The notes under the pieces are model-generated. The model made no database searches, was not told the DNA's origin, and saw only the letters and a list, made by a program, of their open reading frames with translations. A program made the translations under genes and the position numbers. A stretch of 64,000 bases of DNA from DZBG01 sp049241565 (GTDB lineage Bacteria > Bdellovibrionota > Bacteriovoracia > Bacteriovoracales > Bacteriovoracaceae), in contig JBMLQL010000060.1 of the NCBI GenBank assembly GCA_049241565.1, positions 1 through 64,000 of the forward strand, given 5' to 3'. Below are positions 33,796-42,190 of this stretch, piece by piece. Position 1 is the first letter of the stretch, and the number at the start of each line of letters is the position of its first letter.

Positions 33796-36677
33796 CGCTT
33801 TCCTCCTCTATCCATAATCACGACAGGCCTAGAAGAAATGAACTGTCTTTGCAGAGGATCTGTTCCCCACATGACAGCAGAATTGTCTGAACTTAAAATT
33901 TGATTGGTTTCAATTAGCTTTTTCACTTCAGCACGCTGCTTTTTTGCGTTCATCAATATTGGATTGTAAACTGTACTCATGGCCTTTCTGAAACTTGCCA
34001 CGTACTCATCCCCTTTGCCTTCAGGTTTAAAATTCATTAACTCATTACCGAAATTTTCATAGGCATCAATGGCCAAACGGTAAGCGGCTACAATTCCTCG
34101 CCCGGAGCCAGTTTGTTGAATCCCTGTGACTTCAACCGTCAGCTTGTCTAAAAGCGACAGTTTTTGCTTCACTAAAGAGTTATAAGTTGCCTCTGGAAAA
34201 GCAAGTCTGATACTTTCAATTTGATTTTTCTGAGCGGCAATCCTCGGGATCATCCCCATAGCAATTAAATCCACAGCCTCAACAGGAATATCAAGACGTT
34301 TTGTTTTTGCCTCTTGATAATACTGATTAATCTTACGATTGAGTTCACTCACTTGACCAGTATCACCAAGCTCTAAATAGACTTTCTTCAATTCATCTAA
34401 AGGCTTAATTAATTGAGGATAATTTTTATGATTTTTTTCAAGATCCGAGATAACTTTTTCAGCAGTCTCAAATCTTCTTGCCTCAAGAAGATCTTTAACA
34501 AGCTCGAATCCAACATCTGAAAGAATCGCTGCTGAAATCTGACATGAATCATAAAGGTCGTAGATCTCAAGGGCCTTATCTATTTGTTTTTCAGCAAGGG
34601 CTAGAAAAATTCCGTTTTTAAAAGAAAGTCCTTTATTAGAGCTATTGTTTTTACAAGTCTTAATTAGGTAACGGTGATTAAGATCAGCAGCAAGATCAAT
34701 TCGTTGTTTCAAAAATAGGGAAGTCGCAATTGTTAGTATTGAATCACTAAACTTTACCACGTCTGAGGCATCCATTTCTTTGATGGCCACAGTTCCCCAA
34801 CGGTAACTGGCGTCACTTTCACCCATCTCAAAATAAAGTGCGGAAAGGTTATACGCAGCATTGGCCTTCGCTTTAGGTGTACTTTCAGAACTGTTATAAA
34901 TCGAGTGGTAACCTTTTAAGGCGACGGACTTATCACCTTTTTCAAGAGACTGCTGAACACCTTCGATTTGCATCTTAGTCTGAAGCGCCTTTAAAGTACT
35001 TGCATACTTAGGTGAAACCTTAAATTCCCCCGCATTGATGGCTGCGATATAAGTCTTAATTTTATTATCATCTTTTTTAGTTCGATAATGATCCATGATC
35101 TTGGCGAGCATCGCCTCTTGAGTTTTAAGATCACGAGGATGGTTCTCAGCGAAATCCTTTAATAAAGCCTCTGCTTCAGGAACTTTGTTTTGAGCAAAAT
35201 AGGCATTAAATAGATTTGTATAAATTGTTTTAGAGCGAGCTGATTTTTTATCTGTCTCTAAATAACGGGTATAAACAGGCACATAATAACCAGAAGCCGC
35301 TTTTGTATTTTTAACGAATATATCTTGTCCAAGTGCTGCCAGCATTCCTTCGACAGCTTGTCCCATGATCTTTTTATCATTTTTTGACTTCGCTATATCA
35401 AAACTTTTTATATAGTAGTTAATTGAGGGACCAAATTTCTCTGTAGCATAAGCTGTTTCACCTTGAAAGAAAATTTTCTCCGCCATCAAGTCAGGGGCAA
35501 GCTTTCCGGCCAGTTCAAAATAAGCCACTGATTGCGAAGATTTTAATGATCTTATTTTAGGGACATTTGAATAAAGATTTGAAGCCACCGCTTTTTGAAG
35601 TTCAGCTGCTTTCTTATTAACGTGATACTGAAGCTTCTTAAATTGATCCCCATTGAGTGGCTGTTTAAGATGGCGTTCTGTAAGTTCTTGAGACACTTTA
35701 AGATGCTCATCGATTTTAGCATATTTATCAAAGAGGTCGATTTGTGAGATAAGAATGTCCATTCTTCGATTGGGATCTTTTTCAAACTTTTCAGCTTGCC
35801 TTAGAAGTGATTCTGCTTGGGAGAATCTTCCCTGAGAGGCAATATTATTGGCAATTTTAACAAATTGCTCAGTATAGTTTTGTCCTAAACTTTCGTAAAA
35901 TTTTATAGCATCAGGAATTCTATTTGAATCAACATAAAAAATACCGATATCACGCTCAACTTGAGAGCGCATATTTACATATTTACCATTGCCACTTTTC
36001 TCATGCACTTGAAGCATTAAATTGATGGCTTTGTCATACTTACGAGTTCTGTAATAAGACCATGCAAGATTGAAAGCATCCTTTGTCCACCAAGCCTCAT
36101 CTGTTCGTCCTAGAGACGATTCATAAAGAGGAACTGCTTTGGCAAATTCAGATTCATTAAAATAATAATCGGCCAGTGCAAGATTTGATTTAGCCGAAAC
36201 TTTATCATTACGAGGCGTTTTTTTTGCGGCGAGAGAAAAATAATTTCTCGCTTTCTTGTGATCACCTAGCTCTTTATAGTTATTGGCAAGAATAAAATAG
36301 ACGTCACCAATAGAGCTGTAATTTTTATATTTTGCTACAATTCTTAAAGCGACTTCGTTGGCACGCTCAAAAAGAACAGCAGATGTTTTGAAATAATCAG
36401 CTTTGGAAACCGTTCTTCTCTTTTCTGGATCAATCGCAAGGAATTTTTCATTCTCTGCTTCGCGGTAGTGACGCGCTTTTTCAAGATTGAGCTCAGACAT
36501 TCTTAAAAGAGTATCTGGATTCTTGTAATCTTGAGTTTTAGCGAGTCGACTTACTTCATCGAGTTCTTCATCAATAATTAAAATAATTTTGGCCCTACGC
36601 TCATCAAGAGACAGTCTCTGTGCAGAAACTGAACCAATAGTTAAAACCGAGAGGAGAGCAAGTGTAGCTATTCGCAT
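33792..36677 (-). CDS. Large periplasmic TPR protein (GltD-like)
   Basis: A 961-residue exported protein: signal peptide ending SVSA, then an almost all-helical repeat protein. TPR-type pairs recur from about residue 100 to 800, for example YFILANNYKELGDHKKARNYFSLA, LALADYYFNESEFAKAVPLY and DAFNLAWSYYRTRKYDKAI, ending in a less repetitive C-terminal domain. It should be a scaffold linking inner-membrane motor and outer-membrane parts. Size and position match the large TPR protein of gliding clusters; the precise Glt name is inferred. Overlaps: 4 bases downstream, 10 upstream. Confidence 0.85.
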   Translation of the reverse strand: MRIATLALLSVLTIGSVSAQRLSLDERRAKIILIIDEELDEVSRLAKTQDYKNPDTLLRMSELNLEKARHYREAENEKFLAIDPEKRRTVSKADYFKTSAVLFERANEVALRIVAKYKNYSSIGDVYFILANNYKELGDHKKARNYFSLAAKKTPRNDKVSAKSNLALADYYFNESEFAKAVPLYESSLGRTDEAWWTKDAFNLAWSYYRTRKYDKAINLMLQVHEKSGNGKYVNMRSQVERDIGIFYVDSNRIPDAIKFYESLGQNYTEQFVKIANNIASQGRFSQAESLLRQAEKFEKDPNRRMDILISQIDLFDKYAKIDEHLKVSQELTERHLKQPLNGDQFKKLQYHVNKKAAELQKAVASNLYSNVPKIRSLKSSQSVAYFELAGKLAPDLMAEKIFFQGETAYATEKFGPSINYYIKSFDIAKSKNDKKIMGQAVEGMLAALGQDIFVKNTKAASGYYVPVYTRYLETDKKSARSKTIYTNLFNAYFAQNKVPEAEALLKDFAENHPRDLKTQEAMLAKIMDHYRTKKDDNKIKTYIAAINAGEFKVSPKYASTLKALQTKMQIEGVQQSLEKGDKSVALKGYHSIYNSSESTPKAKANAAYNLSALYFEMGESDASYRWGTVAIKEMDASDVVKFSDSILTIATSLFLKQRIDLAADLNHRYLIKTCKNNSSNKGLSFKNGIFLALAEKQIDKALEIYDLYDSCQISAAILSDVGFELVKDLLEARRFETAEKVISDLEKNHKNYPQLIKPLDELKKVYLELGDTGQVSELNRKINQYYQEAKTKRLDIPVEAVDLIAMGMIPRIAAQKNQIESIRLAFPEATYNSLVKQKLSLLDKLTVEVTGIQQTGSGRGIVAAYRLAIDAYENFGNELMNFKPEGKGDEYVASFRKAMSTVYNPILMNAKKQRAEVKKLIETNQILSSDNSAVMWGTDPLQRQFISSRPVVIMDRGGKR

Positions 36678-38086
36678 TCAGACCTCAATGCAAAAACATA
36701 GTCTCCGAGCTCATCGGCCCAGAATTCACCATTAAAGTCCCAGAAGTATTGTTTCTCATTTCGTGAAATATACTGAATATCCCCACGCTTCTTAGACCCA
36801 ACATCTTCAGAGCGATAAAGACGCTCTTTTCTTTGGGCAAGGACTTCAAGCTTAATATAGCTCATATCTTGAAATGACCCGTAGAGATCAGCATAGGCCT
36901 TCACTAAGTAGGCACGGAAACCAAGACCAATATAGCGCCTATAGTCTGAAGCTGTTTGTTTAATATTATTCATAAGGTTTGAGCGGAAAGACGAACGATC
37001 AAATTGAGTGATTTTTTTATACTCAACAAGAGACTCTGTTAAACTCGCCTTCATCTCATGATAAGACATATCTTTTCTATAGGCCTTAACCAACGTATCC
37101 AAAATATCAAGAGGCATTGGCTTACCTTGCTCATGATCTGATACTAACTGGTAAAAATAAGTATAATTTTTCCCCTTACCAAGAAGAAATGTTCTTAGCT
37201 GGCGTGAAGGATTTAATAGTTTTGAATAAAAATCATCCACTGTCTTTTTGGCATCATCAAAAAGACACATTCTCATATAAGTCAGTCCTCTTAGAACATC
37301 AATCTCAGGATTGAAGACAAATTCAAAGACAGGTGCATTATAAGAGACTAGTTTTCCAAGGGTCCGATTGTAGTTTTTTTGATAATAACTATTCCATGCC
37401 TCTTCAAAAAGAATCTCTGGCCAAATATACGAGCTCTTAGGAATATCAAGATAACTCAGGTCAGCTTGATTATAATCTTTAGCAGCAAATGTATTTCTTG
37501 CAACACCGGCGAGACAATAGTCATGATTAATCTGAAGTTGTCTCTTTCTTAGCGTACTCTTTGTATTTCCTATTTCACGATTAGAACCACGAATACAATC
37601 CTTAAACTCTGTATTGGCCGAAGCTGTATTTCCCTGTATTGTCAGGATTGAGGCCTTAAGATGAGCCGAAAATGGGTAGTTTGGATGATCTGAATCTAAA
37701 TTCCCAAGTTGGTTTAAAGCCTCTTGATAACGCTCTTTTTTGAAAAGTTTTTTTGCTACAATATAACGAATATTAGCTGAGCGTGACCTTCCTAGAGTTT
37801 CTAAGGGAAGATTTTCAAAAGGATGAACACCTGTCACAGTGAGAAGCTTATCAAGAGTTTTTTCCATCTCTGCATCTAATGCGCCAGAGCTCTTAACGAG
37901 ATAATCTTTCATCCAAGGGACAGAGGAAAAATAATATCCATCATTAACAAGATTAATAAGGATTCTTCTGTATCCCGCCAGAGAGATAGAACCTTTACCA
38001 TATGCACTTTCAGCGTCTCTGTACGAGGCGAAAGCGGAAAGAGAAAAAATCATACATAAAGTGAGAGCTATTTTTCTTGAGAACAT
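36668..38086 (-). CDS. Periplasmic helical-repeat protein (GltC-like)
   Basis: 472 residues with a signal peptide (MFSRKIALTLCMIFSLSAFA). The mature protein is helical with TPR-like pairs (KKLFKKERYQEALNQLGNLD, ARNTFAAKDYNQADLSYLDI, FEEAWNSYYQKNYNRTLGKL) and ends in a characteristic aromatic stretch (YFWDFNGEFWADELGDYVFAL) that I associate with the GltC family. In that family the protein stands in the periplasm under the outer membrane. AAGGAG precedes the ATG. It follows the outer-membrane protein gene by 15 bases, and its end overlaps the next gene by 10. Confidence 0.83.
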   Translation of the reverse strand: MFSRKIALTLCMIFSLSAFASYRDAESAYGKGSISLAGYRRILINLVNDGYYFSSVPWMKDYLVKSSGALDAEMEKTLDKLLTVTGVHPFENLPLETLGRSRSANIRYIVAKKLFKKERYQEALNQLGNLDSDHPNYPFSAHLKASILTIQGNTASANTEFKDCIRGSNREIGNTKSTLRKRQLQINHDYCLAGVARNTFAAKDYNQADLSYLDIPKSSYIWPEILFEEAWNSYYQKNYNRTLGKLVSYNAPVFEFVFNPEIDVLRGLTYMRMCLFDDAKKTVDDFYSKLLNPSRQLRTFLLGKGKNYTYFYQLVSDHEQGKPMPLDILDTLVKAYRKDMSYHEMKASLTESLVEYKKITQFDRSSFRSNLMNNIKQTASDYRRYIGLGFRAYLVKAYADLYGSFQDMSYIKLEVLAQRKERLYRSEDVGSKKRGDIQYISRNEKQYFWDFNGEFWADELGDYVFALRSECE

Positions 38087-38101
38087 CCGTGTTCTCCTTG
38101 C

Positions 38102-38812
38102 TTAGAATGAATAATTAAGACCAAAACCCATGTCGTAAGTACTGTTCAGTGATTTTTCTTTTGTCACTGCACCGCCAGTCCCCTGTCTCAAAGTTTTATC
38201 GGCCTGGTAATGAAACCCAGTAAAATCAAATCGCAAAGACCATGACTGAGTGAGATAGAATCTGAATCCAATATTCCAAATACCCGCAACAGCATCTTCA
38301 CTCGTTAAAGCATCACTTGGGATAGCATTAAATTTAGCTCTATTATCTTGAGTTTTAACTGACGCGAGACCTGCACCGAAAGTCCAGTCATAGTAAAATA
38401 TCTGATTGAATGTATTAATCTTAGCATAGAACGGAGACCAAGTAAGAAGACCTCCATAGTAAGAATCAATCTTTCTATAAAAAGGAACTGTTCCTTGTTT
38501 TTTTACACTCGTCGCAGTGCCATTTTCATCTCCAGAGTTTTTCCCATAGAGAAATTCAACGCCCCAGTCTTCTTTAAAGAAATAACCCGCACGTAAACTG
38601 ACTCCGTAAGAATCAATAAAAGCACCACTGAGAGTTTTAACTCCGTTACCACCGATATAAAACTTTCCGTCTTTTCTAAATTTTCGATTTTGAAGGACGT
38701 AAATTTCTTTATCCTGATCTAACCAAGAAAAATCATAAACTGATTTTTCACTGGCCTGCGCTGCACCCACCATGGCAAAGATAGAAACTAAAAACAATCT
38801 AAACATTTTCAT
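38102..38812 (-). CDS. Outer-membrane beta-barrel protein of the gliding cluster
   Basis: 236 residues, signal peptide ending AQA, followed by amphipathic strands throughout (SYGVSLRAGYFFKEDWGVEFLYG, YDWTFGAGLASVKTQ, WNIGFRFYLTQSWSLRFDFTG) and a C-terminal MGFGLNYSF with a final Phe, the recognition signal for the BAM machinery. It resembles the outer membrane beta-barrel domain family found in myxobacterial gliding clusters. It is the first gene of the minus-strand operon, with its own promoter overlapping the end of addA. Confidence 0.85.
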   Translation of the reverse strand: MKMFRLFLVSIFAMVGAAQASEKSVYDFSWLDQDKEIYVLQNRKFRKDGKFYIGGNGVKTLSGAFIDSYGVSLRAGYFFKEDWGVEFLYGKNSGDENGTATSVKKQGTVPFYRKIDSYYGGLLTWSPFYAKINTFNQIFYYDWTFGAGLASVKTQDNRAKFNAIPSDALTSEDAVAGIWNIGFRFYLTQSWSLRFDFTGFHYQADKTLRQGTGGAVTKEKSLNSTYDMGFGLNYSF

Positions 38813-38860
38813 AACTAGAACTCTCTTATCAAAGAAGTTTTGATTTAAGTAATTAGAATT

Positions 38861-38888
38861 ATTCTAACATGTAATGTTTGAGGTTCAA
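38861..38888 (-). promoter_or_regulatory. Probable promoter of the Glt-like operon
   Basis: On the minus strand TTGAAC (38888-38883), 16 bases, TAGAAT (38866-38861), about 49 bases before the beta-barrel gene. The -35 hexamer overlaps the last codons of addA. A palindrome TAGAAT-T-ATTCTA (38854-38866) covers the -10 element and could be an operator. Confidence 0.55.
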
Positions 38889-41800
38889 GTCAACTTTGCC
38901 GAAGGGCAAATCTCACCATAAGGACATTGACTACAATGATCAAGATTAACAGTCTCTGGCCTTTGAGCTAGAGTCCAATAATCAAGTAATTCTTTCACAA
39001 CATTCTCATAGCTGACTTGTTGGGTAAGAAATTTTTGTTCATCAATAAAGCACAATTTGAGATCAAAAGATTTTGTCTTTTCTATCTGTCCAATCTGATA
39101 AAGTGCATAGGCGTAACATTTAAGCTGAAACCAATAAGGATAAAGTTTTTCCTCAGTGATTCTTCCTGTTTTAAAATCCCAAATTTCAGGACTGGCCCCG
39201 TCAGCAATTGGAAGAGCATAAAAGTCTGGGATACCTGAAATCATATGCCCAAAAAAACTGAACTTAATAGGTTCCTCACTAATGAAACGATGCGACGTTT
39301 TTAGAGAATTAATCTGATCAAGTACCCATTGAAGTTTGTCCCGCTCTTTGGATTCATAGGCCCTTCGTGGAAGAATCCCATTTCCTTTGATGGCCAAACT
39401 CAGATACAAATGTAGATCAGTCCCTCTTTGCATAGAGGACACAACAACCTCATCTACTGAATCATCTATGGGTGCATAACTTGAAATGCTCTCTTCGGCC
39501 ATTTTGAGAACATTTTGGTAATAATACTTTCTCGGGCATTGAGTAATAGAGCTTAACCTCGTCACAGATAATTCAGGAGTGATAATGAGATCAAATCTTT
39601 CATGAGAAGTTTTTGAACTTAGCCCCATATTATCAAAATGAAAGAGAGGAAGCTTGACTGGTAATTTTTTTAATTCGTCTTCATTGAGAACAATTTCATG
39701 AGACTCTATTTTGATCGAATTATCGACAGTCCCTTCTCTCCAGATATTTAATCCTTGAATCCATGAGTTTTTATTCAAAGTAAACTGATCCTCTTCATAT
39801 TCAAAATCTACCCAGACCAATTTCTCTTTGGCCCGCGTACAAGTCACATAGAATAATCTTTTAGATTCCGAAAAATTCTTTAGAGATTCAATATCCCTTT
39901 CTAATCTTAATTGTGGAGTGAGGGCCTTGTCTTTAGTTGAAAGATCTCTATACCATGAGAAACTTCCAGGTAATTTTCCAATAAGATCAGTGTTTGCTCT
40001 TTCTGTACCGTTTGTGTATATCCCTCCAAGATAAACATGATCAAATTCAAGTCCCTTAGAGGTATGAGCAGTCATCAGTATCACTTTTGACGAATCTGTT
40101 CCCCATCTAAAATCAAGACTTAGTTTATCATCATCTGACTTCATCTCACCCAAGATCACTTCCTCATCTTGTTCGAAGAGATGAGCGAGAAGATCAATTT
40201 GATCCAAATTAAGATCATAATTTTCAATGGCCAGACCTAATCTGAAAAGAAATTTTCTAAATGCCCAGGTTAGTCCCCAGAATTTTTTATCAAGATCATA
40301 TTGATTAAGATAGCTCATAAAATCCGCTGGCATACTCAGCTCAATAATATCAAACAGAGTTTCACCCATGCGGATAACAAAAGTATCTTTAAGTTCTCCC
40401 TCTATGAGATCCCTTTTTAACATTAGGATAAAAAGAGCAATAATAGGATCTTCATTCAAAGCAAATTTAAACTGAGCCGTAAAACCAATCTTCTTTCTCA
40501 TTAGTTCTTGAATAAGATCCAAGCTCGGTTTTAATTTACGGTAAAGGATGGCCTGATCCTTTAAAGGATATTCTTTCCTATGCGAAACAATGGCCTCTGC
40601 AAGAACCATGGCCTCAGCTTTATTAATAAGTTCAGCAGACCATTTTTTTGTTTTCTTTATTTCTTCGTCATAATCGGACTCAGTCTCGACTTCGATTTCA
40701 GGAAGCTTCGTTTTCCAAATCTCAAGTGAGCCGACTGAAGGGTGATTCACCTCTTCAGGAACCCGTTGAGGATCGGCTTTATAAGAATAAATATCATGGC
40801 CTACAAACTCTTCCCCTAAAGTCATTATTTTATCAAAAAGACTATTATTGAAGTTAATGACTGTAGGAAGAGAACGGTAATTATTAAAAAGATCTAATGT
40901 ATGTGGAACAAGTTTCTGACAATCCCTGAAGATCTTAATACTTCCTCCACGAAAACCATAAATGGCCTGTTTTTCATCTCCAACACAAAAGAGCTTATTA
41001 AAATCATTATTAATAAGATTTCTAATAATATTAAATTGGACTTCTGAAGTATCTTGAAACTCATCAACGATAAAGTAGGAATAGTTCTCTTTGATCTTGC
41101 TGCGGACTTTTTCATCTTCTAGACCATTTGAGACGAGATACTCCATATCACCAAAAGTGACTCCTTGATTAAGATCAAGATGTTCATCGATATAAATGAA
41201 GACGTCATGAAAAAGCTTGGCCCAAGGAATAATTTTAGATTCAAGATCCTCAGTAAAAGCTGAAAAAACTTCGTCCCATTTGTTAATCCATTTTTTAAAT
41301 TCTTTGAGCATCTCATGAACGGCCAAAGAAGCTGGAGTGGCCGTATTCTTAGAAGGAGCTGTCATCCTCATTTCTTGCAGAATTTGCAAATATGAATTCA
41401 AATTCTCTACAGAGTTCACTTTAGGAAGCCCAGTAGACTTAAGCGCCATCATATTCTTATCAAAAGCTTTTTGCTCTTTAACTTCTGAAGGCAACTCAAG
41501 ATTCTCTATTCCGAGAAGTAATTCTTCGTAAGGACTTATTTCAAAGGATTCCGCCAAACACCTCTCACTTTCAACAAGATTGATTTGTGAAAGTTTAAAA
41601 TTTCTCCATTTAATACGAAGTCCAGGATCTGAGAACACTTCAACCAAAGACTTAACAATGGCCTTCTGCTCTTTAAACAAGAGTTCTCTGCTATCATCAT
41701 CTAGATCTGACTTCGTACTAAGCCAATCTCTATATATTTTTTTTATCTGATCTTTTCTTTCTGTTTTAAAAATAACGGGGGCATTTGGGTTTGCCCCTGT

Positions 41801-42190
41801 AATAAGACCGGAAGTAAGAAGTTTCCGGCAGAATCCATCAATGGTAGTCACTGTTAATAAAGGAAGAGACTCCGAACATTGCTGCCAAATCTCTTTTGTT
41901 TCTTCTGGAGCATTCAATAGCTTTTGACGAAATTTTTCATGAAGCCTGATATTCATCTCTCCAGCAGCTTTTTTTGTAAAGGTCATCATGACAATCTTAG
42001 AAAACTTTGATTTGATAAACGATTCCCAATTTTGCTCTCTTTGAGTCTTATACTCTTCAAACCAAAGATCTGTGAGATAATTAATATGCTGGACCAGAAC
42101 AAAGGTTTTCCCTGAACCTGCTCCAGCCTTCAGGAGAATACCACCTTGATGTTCAATTGCTTTTAATTGCTCAGAATTTGCTTGTGCCAT
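38885..42190 (-). CDS. addA: AddA/RecB-type helicase-nuclease with Fe-S cysteines
   Basis: A 1101-residue UvrD-type helicase joined to a RecB-type nuclease, for resection of double-strand breaks and degradation of foreign DNA. Visible are Walker A KAGAGSGKT (about 21-29), the DEFQDT motif II, AHTSKGLEFDHVYL, YVTCTRAKEKL (motif VI) and, at the C-terminus, the nuclease motif GIPDFYA with IWDFKTGR (Asp and Lys). A cysteine before the nuclease (TQCPRKYYY) and three after (CSQCPYGEICP) would hold an Fe-S cluster. Start: ATG at 42190, overlapping the stop of addB as TAATG, with AAGGGA upstream; the ORF start eight codons earlier lies inside addB. It is the partner of addB. Confidence 0.9.
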   Translation of the reverse strand: MAQANSEQLKAIEHQGGILLKAGAGSGKTFVLVQHINYLTDLWFEEYKTQREQNWESFIKSKFSKIVMMTFTKKAAGEMNIRLHEKFRQKLLNAPEETKEIWQQCSESLPLLTVTTIDGFCRKLLTSGLITGANPNAPVIFKTERKDQIKKIYRDWLSTKSDLDDDSRELLFKEQKAIVKSLVEVFSDPGLRIKWRNFKLSQINLVESERCLAESFEISPYEELLLGIENLELPSEVKEQKAFDKNMMALKSTGLPKVNSVENLNSYLQILQEMRMTAPSKNTATPASLAVHEMLKEFKKWINKWDEVFSAFTEDLESKIIPWAKLFHDVFIYIDEHLDLNQGVTFGDMEYLVSNGLEDEKVRSKIKENYSYFIVDEFQDTSEVQFNIIRNLINNDFNKLFCVGDEKQAIYGFRGGSIKIFRDCQKLVPHTLDLFNNYRSLPTVINFNNSLFDKIMTLGEEFVGHDIYSYKADPQRVPEEVNHPSVGSLEIWKTKLPEIEVETESDYDEEIKKTKKWSAELINKAEAMVLAEAIVSHRKEYPLKDQAILYRKLKPSLDLIQELMRKKIGFTAQFKFALNEDPIIALFILMLKRDLIEGELKDTFVIRMGETLFDIIELSMPADFMSYLNQYDLDKKFWGLTWAFRKFLFRLGLAIENYDLNLDQIDLLAHLFEQDEEVILGEMKSDDDKLSLDFRWGTDSSKVILMTAHTSKGLEFDHVYLGGIYTNGTERANTDLIGKLPGSFSWYRDLSTKDKALTPQLRLERDIESLKNFSESKRLFYVTCTRAKEKLVWVDFEYEEDQFTLNKNSWIQGLNIWREGTVDNSIKIESHEIVLNEDELKKLPVKLPLFHFDNMGLSSKTSHERFDLIITPELSVTRLSSITQCPRKYYYQNVLKMAEESISSYAPIDDSVDEVVVSSMQRGTDLHLYLSLAIKGNGILPRRAYESKERDKLQWVLDQINSLKTSHRFISEEPIKFSFFGHMISGIPDFYALPIADGASPEIWDFKTGRITEEKLYPYWFQLKCYAYALYQIGQIEKTKSFDLKLCFIDEQKFLTQQVSYENVVKELLDYWTLAQRPETVNLDHCSQCPYGEICPSAKLT

